From assembly GCA_016713535.1 (NCBI GenBank), contig JADJOY010000020.1, positions 1-64,000 on the forward strand: DNA of 64,000 bases, in the 5' to 3' direction. The number at the start of each line of letters is the position of its first letter. The stretch's first letter is position 1. The DNA comes from Deltaproteobacteria bacterium. Its GTDB lineage: Bacteria > JADJOY01. A program made the translations under genes and the position numbers. Below are positions 1 to 8,016 of this stretch, piece by piece. Below the pieces are notes generated by a model. The model saw only the letters and a program-made list of their open reading frames with translations, made no database searches and had not been told where the DNA came from.

Positions 1-1047
1 GTCCTCGCGGTGGTGCCACTCCTCGAGACCAGCCCTGGTCACTACCGCACGCGGCTCTCGGTGCCGCCCGGCGTGAAGCCGGGCCTGCTCACGGTGACCG
101 CGCACCTCGTCGACGCCACCGGGCGCGTCGAGTCGGTGGCGCTCGGCTCGGGCGCGCTGCTCGCGGACACCGACCGCCCGCTGCCTCCCGCCGGGTTGGT
201 GGTGAGGCGTGCGCCGGGCGAGGGCAAGAGCAAGAGCGCGGGCGTCTTCGAGCTCACGTGGACCTATCGACCCGAGAGCGGCGTGGTGCACCACTACCGG
301 GTGTTCCGCTCGGACGGCTTCCCGTACCGCTTCGCGTCGCTCGGCGAGACCCGCGAGACGCGCTTCACGGATCCGATCGCGGCCGACGAGCACGGCTTCT
401 TCGACCTCACGCGGCGCTACTACACGGTGCTCGGCTACGACGCGGCGGGGAACCCGTCGCCGCCCTCCGAGCTGGTCTCGGTCTCGCCCGATCCCAGCGC
501 GAAGGAGGGCACGGTGCTCTTCGCTCCGGGCCGGCCCCGCGCCGAGGAGGCCGCGGCGCGCCGCGACAAGCCGCCGGTGGTGGCGCGCTACCGCCTCACG
601 ACGCGCATCGAAGCTCCCGGCCGCGTCGCAGTCTCCGGACACGAGGTCGACGATCCGCGCGCCACGCTGACCTTCGCCTCGGGGCGCGTGGTGCGCGAGG
701 CGGACGGCGCCGTCGAGGTGGTGATCGTGGCGCTCGGCAGCGAGTCCGCGGCCGCCGAGGTGAGCGCGGGCGGGGATCCGCGCTGGTGGCCGCTCGCCGA
801 GGTCGAGCCCGGCACCTACGCCGGGACGGTGCCGCTGCCGATGGTGCTGAGCGACGAGGACGCGGCCGACGCCGCCGGGGCCTGGTCACTGCCCGCGCGC
901 CTGCCGGCGCGGGTGCGGTTACGGGACGCGGCGGGGTTCGAGGTGACCGCGAGCGTCGAGGTGCCGGCCGGCATCGCGACGCCGGGCACGATCTCGACGC
1001 CGCCGCGTGAGCCCGAGCCCGACGACCAGCCCGAGCCCGGTCCCTAG
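1..1047 (+). CDS. Fibronectin type III-like protein, 3' part
   Basis: The frame is open from the first base, so the N-terminus lies outside the window. The visible 348 residues contain an FN3-like beta segment around residues 75-160 (ELTWTYRPESG, HHYRVFRSDG, YYTVLGYDAAGNPSPPSE), the usual pattern of an extracellular Ig-fold repeat. It is followed by further beta-rich sequence and a Pro/Glu-rich tail. No catalytic motif is visible. It probably belongs to a larger secreted or surface protein. Its last 129 bases overlap the 3' end of the convergent hydrolase gene, so one of the two C-termini may be over-extended. The fold call is moderately sure; the function is unknown. Confidence 0.6.
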   Translation, partial: VLAVVPLLETSPGHYRTRLSVPPGVKPGLLTVTAHLVDATGRVESVALGSGALLADTDRPLPPAGLVVRRAPGEGKSKSAGVFELTWTYRPESGVVHHYRVFRSDGFPYRFASLGETRETRFTDPIAADEHGFFDLTRRYYTVLGYDAAGNPSPPSELVSVSPDPSAKEGTVLFAPGRPRAEEAAARRDKPPVVARYRLTTRIEAPGRVAVSGHEVDDPRATLTFASGRVVREADGAVEVVIVALGSESAAAEVSAGGDPRWWPLAEVEPGTYAGTVPLPMVLSDEDAADAAGAWSLPARLPARVRLRDAAGFEVTASVEVPAGIATPGTISTPPREPEPDDQPEPGP

Positions 1048-3237
1048 CCCCGCCGGCGCGCCGTCACTCGCGGCTGCGACCGTGCAGCCCCCTCCGCCGC
1101 CGAGCTTGGTGGGCGGCGGCTCCTCGCCGCCACCTCCGCCGCCACCCCCTCCGTTCGACGAGTCGCACGCGTCGCCGAGCCCGTCGCCGTCCTGGTCGGC
1201 CTGGTCGGCGTTCGCGACGCCGGGGCAGTTGTCGCCGATGTCGGCGATGCCGTCGCCGTCCTCGTCCGGCGTGGTCGGGTTGGTGACGTAGAGCCGCACC
1301 GCGTACTGCAGATCCAGCGGGCCCGATACGCCCGGGTTCACGAGCCCGGGATCGGTGAGGTTGTCGTCCGAGAGGCGCACCGTGGGATGACCGTCGATCG
1401 GGTCGACGGTGACGCTCCCTGGTAGCACGTCCGCGGTGCGCACCCACTCGGTGGCGCGCCAGAACCCGCGCTCGACCGTGAACACCTCGCCGGGCGGAAC
1501 CGGAACCTCGATCTCGGCCGCGTAGGAGACGCCCAGCACCGTGAAGTCGAGGTCACCGGTGCGGACCACCGCGCCGCGCGCTGGCGTGGTCGCGGTGCCG
1601 TGGTCGGTGAGCTTCACCGGCACTCCGGCCAGGTTCCACTCGCCTCCCGAGAAGTTGTCCTCGTTGGCGTTGAGCACCACGCGGTCCCAGAACGAGATCA
1701 GCCGCGGCGTCCCCTCGTAGCGCGCGAGCCAGGGACCGCCGCTGCGCAGGGCGTGGAAGGAGTCCCGCGAGTAGAAGCCGCCCGAATACGGCACGCCGAA
1801 CACGTCCTTGAAGTAGGTACCGAACGGCGCCGCCGGGATGATGCCGCGCTGCACGCCGTCGCTCACCAGCCCCAGGAAGAGCGGCTGGATGTCGCCGAAG
1901 AGCGAATACACGCCGTAGCCGGCGCCGGTGTACGCGGGCCCGGTGTCACTCGGCAGGCCGTCACCGGCGACGTTCGAGCCGAGCATGCCGAACACCTGGA
2001 AGTAGGGCCGCGACTGCGAGCCGAACTCGGGCACCCACGGCAGGTTCCCCGGGATCGAGAACGGCCCGCCCTCGTAGACCTCCCACTGGTACCCGAACAT
2101 GTCGGGTCCGACGAGACTGGTGCCGGTGTCGAGGTAGCCCTGCACGTGGTGGATCGGCGAGCCGGGGTTCTCGGTCTGGGGAGTCGAGAGGTCGTCCTCG
2201 CCGAAGCTGTTGATCACCACCGGTAGCTCGGGGGTCACGGCGCGCACCGCGCGGATCAGCTCGCGGAAGTGGAGCGTGAACGACCACTGGTTGAACGCTT
2301 CCTCGATCGTCACCTTCTGGGTCAGCTCGGGATAGCGGCCCAGGAACTGCTGGAAGGTGGGCGCGTCCGCGCCGAAGCCGGCCGGCACCTTGTCGCGGTT
2401 GGCGAACAGGTAGTCGCTGAGCCCACAGTGGCAGCGGTCGAGGGCGACGATGCCCTCGCGCTGCACCTGCACGCGCACCTCGTTCTGGATCTGCAGGCTG
2501 ACGATGATGTCGCCCTGCTGGTTCTGGCCGTGGATCCAGTTGGCGAGGTCGGTCAGCGCGGCCTTCTCGCGCGACAGCTCGTTCGGCCAGTTGGGGCAGT
2601 AGACCCCGAAGTTGGCGGGCGGCTCGTCGGCGTCGGAGCCGATCTGCCCCTGCGTGTTGGTGAGCAGCACGAAGCCCGCGTAGCGCTGCGGGTCGTTCAC
2701 GTAGTCGAAGCCCGCGGGCGGCACGAAGTCCCCCTGGGGGTGGAACGTGCCCGACGGCGCGCGCGGCGCCGGCTCGGGCGGGTACATGTCACGCGGCGCG
2801 CGGTTGCTGCGGCCGGTGATGTTCGAGCCCTGCCACACCAGGTTGACCTTCAGCCCTCGAAGCCGGGCGCGCGCCACGAGTGCCTCGAGCTGGCTGCGGG
2901 TGAGGTCGTTGGTCACGATCTCGGGGCGCTCGATCCGCTCTTCCCAGGTGTTCCAGTTGAGCAGCGCGCGCACCGCGGTGAAGCCGAGCTCGTGGGCGGT
3001 GTCGACGTAGGTCTCGACCGGCACGTTCTCGAGCTCCTGCGGAGCGCTCTCCTCGAGGTGGACCGACAGGTTGAAGAACGGCTGGCCCTCGACGATGAAG
3101 GCCTGGTGCCCCTCGACGGTGCCGATGCGCGGCGCGGCGAGCGCGATCGACGCCGGGAGGGCCGCGACGCCGAACGACGCCACCGCGAGCCACGCGACGC
3201 TGGCGCGGGCGATCCGGTTCCGCACGAGTACCCCCAT
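919..3237 (-). CDS. Secreted clan GH-A glycoside hydrolase with thrombospondin type 3 repeat and C-terminal sorting tail
   Basis: The 772-residue protein starts with a signal peptide (RNRIARASVAWL, cleavage near ALAAPR). The barrel carries LQIQNE with E253 as likely acid/base and VPEFGS with E404 as likely nucleophile, resembling GH35/GH42 and DUF5597-type beta-galactosidases. The shared block CHCGLSDYLFAN recurs in the paralogue at 8611-10902. Near the C-terminus come a calcium-binding TSP3 repeat (DEDGDGIADIGDNC), a glycine linker, Cys-Thr-Val-Ala, a hydrophobic helix and RRRR, as in GlyGly/MYXO/JDVT-type C-terminal sorting signals. An ATG at 3300 is rejected because it lies inside the terminator hairpin of the upstream gene. 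The substrate is unknown. About 22 residues follow the Arg cluster, which is longer than usual and may reflect a lost stop. Confidence 0.8.
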   Translation of the reverse strand: MGVLVRNRIARASVAWLAVASFGVAALPASIALAAPRIGTVEGHQAFIVEGQPFFNLSVHLEESAPQELENVPVETYVDTAHELGFTAVRALLNWNTWEERIERPEIVTNDLTRSQLEALVARARLRGLKVNLVWQGSNITGRSNRAPRDMYPPEPAPRAPSGTFHPQGDFVPPAGFDYVNDPQRYAGFVLLTNTQGQIGSDADEPPANFGVYCPNWPNELSREKAALTDLANWIHGQNQQGDIIVSLQIQNEVRVQVQREGIVALDRCHCGLSDYLFANRDKVPAGFGADAPTFQQFLGRYPELTQKVTIEEAFNQWSFTLHFRELIRAVRAVTPELPVVINSFGEDDLSTPQTENPGSPIHHVQGYLDTGTSLVGPDMFGYQWEVYEGGPFSIPGNLPWVPEFGSQSRPYFQVFGMLGSNVAGDGLPSDTGPAYTGAGYGVYSLFGDIQPLFLGLVSDGVQRGIIPAAPFGTYFKDVFGVPYSGGFYSRDSFHALRSGGPWLARYEGTPRLISFWDRVVLNANEDNFSGGEWNLAGVPVKLTDHGTATTPARGAVVRTGDLDFTVLGVSYAAEIEVPVPPGEVFTVERGFWRATEWVRTADVLPGSVTVDPIDGHPTVRLSDDNLTDPGLVNPGVSGPLDLQYAVRLYVTNPTTPDEDGDGIADIGDNCPGVANADQADQDGDGLGDACDSSNGGGGGGGGGEEPPPTKLGGGGGCTVAAASDGAPAGLGTGLGLVVGLGLTRRRRDRARRRDAGRHLDARGHLEPRRVP

Positions 3238-3252
3238 GTTGTTGCGATCCTG

Positions 3253-3293
3253 AAAACGAGAAGGGCCGCCCGCAACCTCCGGGCAGCCCTTCT
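3253..3293 (-). terminator. Rho-independent terminator
   Basis: Arms AGAAGGGC/GCCCTTCT and GCCCG/CGGGC form a 13-bp stem with one internal mismatch. On the minus strand the stem is followed by TTTT. It ends the transcript of the small lipoprotein gene just upstream and shows that the hydrolase gene starts at 3237 rather than 3300. Confidence 0.75.
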
Positions 3294-3345
3294 TCGACAT
3301 GTCGAGCTCGGGTGGAACCCGACCTCTTCGCGAGACGATGCGGCC

Positions 3346-3741
3346 TCAGGCCGGCTTCGACTCGTCCTTCTTCTTGCCCTTGGCGGCGCCACCCTTCGCG
3401 GCGACCGGTGCCGCCGTCGGCGCGGCGGGGGCAGCCGCGGGAGCGGCCGGCGCCTCGGCCTTGGCCGGCGCCTGCACGCTCTTCTGCAGCTCCTCGAGGC
3501 GATCCTCGAGCTGGCGGAGGCGATTGCCGAGCTTGAAGAGCGAGTCCTCGTTGGCTTCCCCCTTCTGGTTCACCAGGTAGGCGACACCGACGATCGCGAG
3601 GAACGAGATCAGGTGCCAGAACCAGCCGGTGAAGAGCGGCAGATCGACCTTCTGCAGGGTCTCCTTGCCACCGTCTCCGCAGCCCGCGACCAGCGCGATG
3701 ACGGCGAAGGTGAAGCACACACGAAGAGTACGTCGGCTCAT
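3346..3741 (-). CDS. Small lipoprotein with membrane segment and coiled coil
   Basis: The 131-residue product starts at ATG 3741, with GGAGG six bases upstream; an ATG at 3747 is the alternative. It has a short signal peptide ending in the lipobox LVAGC, then a second hydrophobic stretch (FWHLISFLAIVGVAYLV). A charged heptad region follows (LGNRLRQLEDRLEELQ) and is likely coiled coil. The tail is Ala/Pro-rich and ends in a Lys cluster (KGKKKDESK). It is probably an envelope-anchored structural or scaffolding protein. I recognise no family. A terminator follows directly, so it appears to be transcribed alone. Confidence 0.7.
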   Translation of the reverse strand: MSRRTLRVCFTFAVIALVAGCGDGGKETLQKVDLPLFTGWFWHLISFLAIVGVAYLVNQKGEANEDSLFKLGNRLRQLEDRLEELQKSVQAPAKAEAPAAPAAAPAAPTAAPVAAKGGAAKGKKKDESKPA

Positions 3742-3880
3742 CAGCATCCTCCGAAGATTTTCGGGACGGTCTCGCGCCGGATCTTCTCGTGCGCGAAGCG
3801 CGCAGTATAGCGATGCCCCCATCCCCCGCCAATGCAGGGCCGACGGATTTCGCGCGCGGTTTCCGGGCCCGCCGGCGCGC

Positions 3881-4195
3881 TCAGCGGCGCGGCTCGGCGG
3901 CGCGCGCCATGCGCACCAGCGCCACGACGTCGGCCACGTCCGCGAGCGAGCCGAGCTCGAGCTCGAGCCACGCCGAGCGCGACTTGCGCGGCCGCACCCG
4001 AGGATCGGCGCCGAGCCGCCGCTGCGTCGCGCGCGGCAGGCGCAGGTCGATGCGGTCCTCGGCATGCAGGTGCGCGACCTCGCGGCCGCCCGCGAACCAG
4101 GCGGGCCAGCCCCCCGACCCGAGCCGTGAGGCGCCGCGCTCGAGCCCGTCGACGGCGTCGATCGCCGCGATCAGCGCTTCCGCGAGCGGGCTCAT
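3881..4195 (-). CDS. DUF5519 / luciferase-domain-like protein
   Basis: The product has 104 residues. The central segment GGREVAHLHAEDRIDLRLP, followed later by SRSAWLELELGSLADV, fits the small 'luciferase' domain family (DUF5519) whose members carry an [F/V]xHLH...DLxLP pattern. The biochemical role of the family is not established, and these proteins are unrelated to bacterial LuxAB. The start codon overlaps the stop of the DUF3303-like gene as ATGA, so the two are probably translationally coupled. A longer upstream reading frame to 4294 is rejected because it would run through that neighbour. Confidence 0.65.
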   Translation of the reverse strand: MSPLAEALIAAIDAVDGLERGASRLGSGGWPAWFAGGREVAHLHAEDRIDLRLPRATQRRLGADPRVRPRKSRSAWLELELGSLADVADVVALVRMARAAEPRR

Positions 4196-4506
4196 CCAGG
4201 GTCGGTCGCGGGCGGCGCGGCCGAGGGGAGCGCCGGCTTCTCGCCCAGCGGAACCAGCTCGAAGCTCACCAGGTCGCTCCAGCGCGCGAACCACACCTCG
4301 AAGAGCGCGGGATCGTCGGTGTCCATGAGCTGGAAGCAGCGCGGGCCATCGCGCTCGAGCCAGCTCGCCACGAAGCGCAGGCCGTCGGGGAGGAGCCGCC
4401 CCTCGGCGTGGAAGCGCTCGTAGATCCGCTCCTTCGAGCCGGGGCGGAACGTCTCGATCACCAGGTAGCGGGCCGAGAGCGGGTCCACCCGCACGTCATG
4501 GCTCAT
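4192..4506 (-). CDS. DUF3303-like small protein
   Basis: The 104-residue protein matches the DUF3303 pattern: YLVIETFRPGSKERIYERF near the N-terminus, then LRFVASWLERDGPRCFQLM and WFARWSDLVSFELVPL. These are ferredoxin-like alpha/beta proteins of unknown function, common in proteobacteria. ATG 4506 is preferred; ATG 4521 is an in-frame alternative. The first bases overlap the 3' end of the disrupted PAS gene (ATGAGCCATGA), and the stop overlaps the next start. PAS, DUF3303 and DUF5519 genes therefore once formed one tightly packed operon. Confidence 0.7.
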   Translation of the reverse strand: MSHDVRVDPLSARYLVIETFRPGSKERIYERFHAEGRLLPDGLRFVASWLERDGPRCFQLMDTDDPALFEVWFARWSDLVSFELVPLGEKPALPSAAPPATDPG

Positions 4507-5334
4507 CGAGGTAGTCGCCATAGAGCCGCCGTGCGCACGGGTTGCAGATCCCGTGGCTGAAGTCGGCCTCCGAGCGGCTGCGGATGTACTCCTCGACGGG
4601 CTGCCACGCCCCGCGCTCGTCGCGGATGCGCTTGCACGCGGCACCGATCGGCAAGAGAACACCGAGAGCCTGTGAACATATCGAGCGCGCGCGAGCGCCG
4701 CGGGGGACGGAGCCCCCGCGCTACGAAAACCATCGTAGCGACGGGGGTTCCATCCCCCGTCGCCGGGCCTACGCGGCTTCCGTGAGCGACCCGGACGGAA
4801 AGATTCACGGACTCTGAGTTGCTTGACCCGAGCGAGCGCGGCCTGCAGCTCGTCGAGCAGGCGCCGGGTCTCGGCGTCGCGTTCGCGCCGCTCGGTGACG
4901 TCGGAGTGCGTGCCCACCACGCGCAGCGGCCGGCCGTCGTCCGTCCAGCTCACGACCTTGCCGCGATCGAGGATCCACACGTACCGCTCGAGCTCGGCAT
5001 AGACGTGCGCGCGATCGTCCGGGTGGATGCGCTCGTCCCACTCGGAGAGCTCGTTTCGGATCTCGCCGTCGTCGTAGCCGATCATCTCCTTCCAGCGCCG
5101 CGAGAAGAACACCTCGTTGGTCACGGCGTTCCAGTCCCACACGCCGTCGCGGTTGCCCTCCACGGCGTAGAGCCAGCTCGCCTGACGGTCGCCGCTGATG
5201 GCGGCGGCGTCGACGAGGTTCGAGACCAGCCGGCGCAGGTCCGCGTTCTCGGCGCGCAGGCGCGCGAGCTCGCCGCCCTCGGCCGCGCCGGCGGTGGGGT
5301 CGGGCGCGGGCGGCGACGGGTCGCGTTGGCTCAC
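4496..5334 (-). pseudogene. PAS-domain sensor gene interrupted by a hairpin-rich insertion
   Basis: From GTG 5334 the frame encodes a coiled-coil start and a PAS domain of the PAS_3 type (NAVTNEVFFSRRWKEMIGY, WDERIHPDDRAH, VVGTHSDVTERRERD), followed by helix LQAALARVKQL. Family members continue directly into a cysteine-rich tail of the form LLPICxxCKxIRDxxGxW...SHGICPxC. Here that tail is present (CKRIRDERGAW, EEYIRSRSEADFSHGICNPC) but lies about 150 bases further on and in another frame. The repeat element at 4669-4815 sits between them. The first Cys of the tail is Gly (PIGAACK). The frame reads through the element, so a chimeric PAS protein could still be made. The original stop is at 4496. 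Confidence 0.8.
4669..4815. mobile_element. MITE/REPIN-like hairpin element, copy A (inside PAS gene)
   Basis: The roughly 147-bp unit has inverted ends (CTGTGAA...TTCACGG). It holds three nested palindromes: CGCGGGGG/CCCCCGCG with an ACGGAG loop side, CTACGA/TCGTAG in the centre, and GCGACGGGGG/CCCCCGTCGC. The same unit occurs at 42675-42819, and partial copies lie at 42541-42674 and 63441-63572. A GAG trinucleotide on both sides could be a short target duplication. There is no transposase, so it would be non-autonomous. Confidence 0.75.
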
Positions 5335-5374
5335 GGTTGGGCTCGGTGCGGCCGGACGAGGCGGTGGAACTCCG

Positions 5375-5914
5375 TCACCATCGCACGAACGGGGCCGGGC
5401 GGAGCGGGTGACGTGGGATCCAGCGCGCCCCCAGCTCGACCAGCCGGCGGTGGAAGCCCGCGTTCGGAAACGCAGCCTGCACCTCGCGCACGTAGGTCGC
5501 GGGCAAACCGGCGGCGAGCCTCCCCATCGACACGTCCACAAGATCGGCGCGCCGGAACGGCTCGACGAGGGGCCAGCGCGGGTCGCGATGGGCGCGTAGC
5601 CGGTGGTGGAGATCGATCACCAGCCCGACCTCCTCGCGCCACCCTCCGAGCCCGTGCTCGTCGAGGTAGCTGCGCGCGAGCGCGACCGACGGTGGCAGGT
5701 AGTCGAGGGTGTCGTCCGACCAGATGCCGAGATCGTGGAAGGCACCCGCGATGACGAGCTTGCGGTGGTCGTCGCCGGTGGGCGGGTGCAGCGCGAAGCA
5801 GAAGTGCAGCACGCGGTACACGTGGTTCGTGTACGGCACGCGATCGGCGCCGAGCTTGGCCGCCCACGGTTCGAGGATCTCTTCGAGCAGCGCGATACGC
5901 GGTTCCAGCTTCAT
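5375..5914 (-). CDS. HD-domain phosphohydrolase-like protein
   Basis: The 179-residue protein starts at ATG 5914. It carries the metal-binding HD signature: an early His in YTNHVYRVL, then the His-Asp pair in GAFHDLGIW, and later acidic/His residues in VIDLHHRLRAH. Such proteins usually hydrolyse phosphomonoesters or nucleotides; the substrate cannot be told here. The gene ends 41 bases before the GTG of the PAS gene on the same strand and may share its transcript. No membrane segment or signal peptide is visible. Confidence 0.72.
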   Translation of the reverse strand: MKLEPRIALLEEILEPWAAKLGADRVPYTNHVYRVLHFCFALHPPTGDDHRKLVIAGAFHDLGIWSDDTLDYLPPSVALARSYLDEHGLGGWREEVGLVIDLHHRLRAHRDPRWPLVEPFRRADLVDVSMGRLAAGLPATYVREVQAAFPNAGFHRRLVELGARWIPRHPLRPAPFVRW

Positions 5915-5964
5915 GGGTCGCCCCCCGGTCGGGGCGGGGAAGCTAATCGGTCGCGAGCCGCGGG

Positions 5965-6654
5965 TCAGCAGGCCGGCGTGCCCAGCTCGGCGTCCGCGGC
6001 GGCGCGGATGGCGGCGATGGCGCGCTCGTTGATGCGCGCCTTGGTTCCGGTGAAGGCGGTCAGATCGAGCGCCCTCAGCCGGCGGGCCTCGGCGTCCACC
6101 TCGCCGGGAAGAGCCGCCGGCTCGATCACGCGGTCGAGATAGCCGAGACGGAGCGCGTCCTCGGGCCCGAACATCGCGGCACTCTGGATGCGCGTGAAGC
6201 CGGGCGGCGAGAGGCGGTGGCGCGCCAGCTCGACCACGAAGCTCGGCACCGTGAGCCCGATCGCCACCTCGTTGAGCCCGATCCGCCACGGCCCCGCCGC
6301 ACCGAAGCGCGCGTCGGCGGAGAGCATCAGGAACGCCCCCGCCGGATACACGTGGCCAGCGGCCACCGTCAGGACCGGCTGCGGGAACGCGAGCAGGCGC
6401 AGGATCAGGCCGGCCCCCGCGCGCAGCATCTCCATCGTGGCGTCGTGGCCGCGGCGGAACGTGCCGAGGTCGAAGCCGGCCGAGAACATGCCGTCGCGGC
6501 CGCTCAGCACCACCACCGCGCCCGCCGCCTCGGCCTCCGTCAGCGCCGCGTCGAGCTCGCCCATGAGCGCCGCCGAGAGCGCGTTGACCTTGCCGTCGTC
6601 GACGTGGATGCGTGCGATCCCGTCGTCGATCCGCACTGAAACCCGCTCGCTCAT
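5965..6654 (-). CDS. Enoyl-CoA hydratase/isomerase (crotonase) family protein
   Basis: The 229-residue product starts at ATG 6654 behind GGAGG. It has the crotonase fold markers: ALSAALMGELDAAL at the N-terminus, the oxyanion-hole segment DGMFSAGFDL, and AAGHVYPAGAFLMLSADARFG in the second oxyanion region. The usual acidic catalytic residues are not obvious in GLNEVAIGLTVP, apart from the Glu, so the reaction is open: hydratase, isomerase or thioesterase-like. It is transcribed away from a TetR regulator 80 bases distant, which probably controls it. Confidence 0.82.
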   Translation of the reverse strand: MSERVSVRIDDGIARIHVDDGKVNALSAALMGELDAALTEAEAAGAVVVLSGRDGMFSAGFDLGTFRRGHDATMEMLRAGAGLILRLLAFPQPVLTVAAGHVYPAGAFLMLSADARFGAAGPWRIGLNEVAIGLTVPSFVVELARHRLSPPGFTRIQSAAMFGPEDALRLGYLDRVIEPAALPGEVDAEARRLRALDLTAFTGTKARINERAIAAIRAAADAELGTPAC

Positions 6655-6734
6655 GTCGGCCTCCGGCCCGCGTTGCGGGCGATTGGACATCAACTAGACC
6701 GATCATCATAATCCGTCCCCGGGAGGACGGCATC
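6655..6734. promoter_or_regulatory. Divergent promoter region with possible TetR operator
   Basis: Eighty bases separate the crotonase gene and the divergent TetR gene. The stretch around 6695-6716 (CTAGACCGATCATCAT) is the only AT-richer part. Its TAGACC half-site resembles operators bound by LmrA/YxaF-type regulators (TAGACC...GGTCTA), but the second half is poorly conserved. Assignment as operator is inference. Confidence 0.35.
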
Positions 6735-7289
6735 ATGGCGAACGTGGCCAAGCACAGAGGCGCCCTGGTGCAGACCGCGATGCGGCTCTTCCGCCGCCAG
6801 GGCTACGCCTCGACCGGGCTGCAGCAGATCGTGACCGAGAGCGGCGCGCCACGCGGCTCGCTCTACCACTACTTCCCCGCCGGCAAGGAGGCGCTGGGCG
6901 CCGCCGCCGTGACCCTCGCAGGCGAGCGGATGCACCAGACGCTGGTCGAGCTCGCCGAGCGGCACGCCGAGCCGCGCGCGTTCCTGCGCGCCTACTGCGA
7001 GACGATGGCGGGCTGGATGGCGGAGTCCGACTTCCGCTCCGGCTGCCCGATCGCCACCACGCTGCTCGAGACGGCGCCTCAGTCGCCGGAGATCACCGCC
7101 GCCGGCATCCGCGCCATCGACCGCTGGATCGGCGTGATCGCGGGCGTCTTCGCGCGCGCGGGCGGCACCCGCGCCGAGACGCGGCGCCGCGCGCAGCTCG
7201 TGATCGCGGCGCTCGAGGGCGCGCTGATCCTCGCCCGGGTGCGGCGCTCGACGCGCCCGATCCTCGACGTCGCCGCGCTCGCGGGCTGA
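6735..7289 (+). CDS. TetR-family transcriptional regulator (LmrA/YxaF type)
   Basis: The 184-residue protein starts at ATG 6735 with a GGGAGG upstream. Its N-terminal helix-turn-helix has the TetR signature (AMRLFRRQGYASTGLQQIV, then GSLYHYFPAGKEAL). The ligand domain contains SGCPIATTLLETAPQSPEI, diagnostic of the LmrA/YxaF C-terminal family. It very likely represses the divergent crotonase gene and itself; the inducer may be an acyl-CoA or another hydrophobic compound (inference). Confidence 0.88.
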   Translation: MANVAKHRGALVQTAMRLFRRQGYASTGLQQIVTESGAPRGSLYHYFPAGKEALGAAAVTLAGERMHQTLVELAERHAEPRAFLRAYCETMAGWMAESDFRSGCPIATTLLETAPQSPEITAAGIRAIDRWIGVIAGVFARAGGTRAETRRRAQLVIAALEGALILARVRRSTRPILDVAALAG

Positions 7290-7305
7290 GCGGCGCGAGT
7301 CGCGA

Positions 7306-7902
7306 TCAGGTACCGGTCGGCGCGGGCGCCGGCACGGCCGCCGGCGCGGGCGCGCTCGGTGTCGGGGCCGACGCGGCGCTCGCGGTCGCGGCGTCGAGGT
7401 TGGCGAGGCCGCGCTCGAAGTCCGGCCCGACCGTCGCGTCCATGTCCATCAGCATGGAGAACGCCTTGGCCATGAAGTTGTTGTGACCGGACATGGTCCA
7501 CGTGACCGTGGTGCCGGTGCCGCTCGGGGCGAGCTCGAAGAGCGTGGTGTTGGTGGCGGCGAACGGTTTCAGGAACTCGAGGCGAATGGTGACGGTGCGC
7601 GGCGGCTGGCTGTCGGTGATGGTCATGCGGCCCTCGCCGACCTTGTCGTTGCCCACCCAGTGGTAGGTCGCGCCGGTCCCCGAGGGCGCCCCCCCGACCT
7701 CCCGCTTCATGCCCGGATCGAGCTTCTCCCAGGGCGACCAGTCGTGCCAGCGGTGGAAGTCGTCGAGCCACGCGAACACCACCTCTGGCGCGGCGGCCAG
7801 CGTCCGCGAGCGCGACACCTTGAAATCGGCGGGGCGCGTGGCGATCACGATCACCAGCAGCACCACCGCGGCGGCCAGCCCGAGCCCGATCTTCTTCAGC
7901 AT
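7306..7902 (-). CDS. SRPBCC-fold protein with N-terminal membrane anchor
   Basis: The 198-residue product starts at ATG 7902 behind GAGAGG. An N-terminal hydrophobic helix (LGLAAAVVLLVIVIA) is followed by a START/SRPBCC-type domain. The domain is marked by APEVVFAWLDDFHRWHDWSPW and later FELAPSGTGTTVTWTMSGHNN, as in polyketide cyclase/dehydrase-like proteins. The tail is Ala/Pro-rich low complexity. It probably binds a hydrophobic ligand at the membrane. It converges on the TetR gene with a 16-base gap. Confidence 0.75.
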   Translation of the reverse strand: MLKKIGLGLAAAVVLLVIVIATRPADFKVSRSRTLAAAPEVVFAWLDDFHRWHDWSPWEKLDPGMKREVGGAPSGTGATYHWVGNDKVGEGRMTITDSQPPRTVTIRLEFLKPFAATNTTLFELAPSGTGTTVTWTMSGHNNFMAKAFSMLMDMDATVGPDFERGLANLDAATASAASAPTPSAPAPAAVPAPAPTGT

Positions 7903-8016
7903 GGGACCTCTCGATTCGTGGGGGGATTTTCCAGTCTTCGCGTCACGATGCCCGCGGCGATCCCTGGCGCGCAACCGGGCGGATGCGGGGCGTGGGCGCG
8001 TGGGACGCGAGCTCGC

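Noticed and set aside
3235-3300. Upstream ATG at 3300 for the first hydrolase
   Set aside because: It lies in the stem of a rho-independent terminator and would place 21 non-signal residues before a good signal peptide.
2269-3810. Plus-strand open frame of about 510 codons across the first hydrolase start and small lipoprotein
   Set aside because: It covers two minus-strand genes and their terminator, and its sequence shows no domain.
4672-4800. Possible small protein encoded within the hairpin element (also seen in copies B and C)
   Set aside because: Open frames through the copies are Arg/Pro/Gly-rich, lack ribosome sites and differ by indels; the palindromes explain the conservation.
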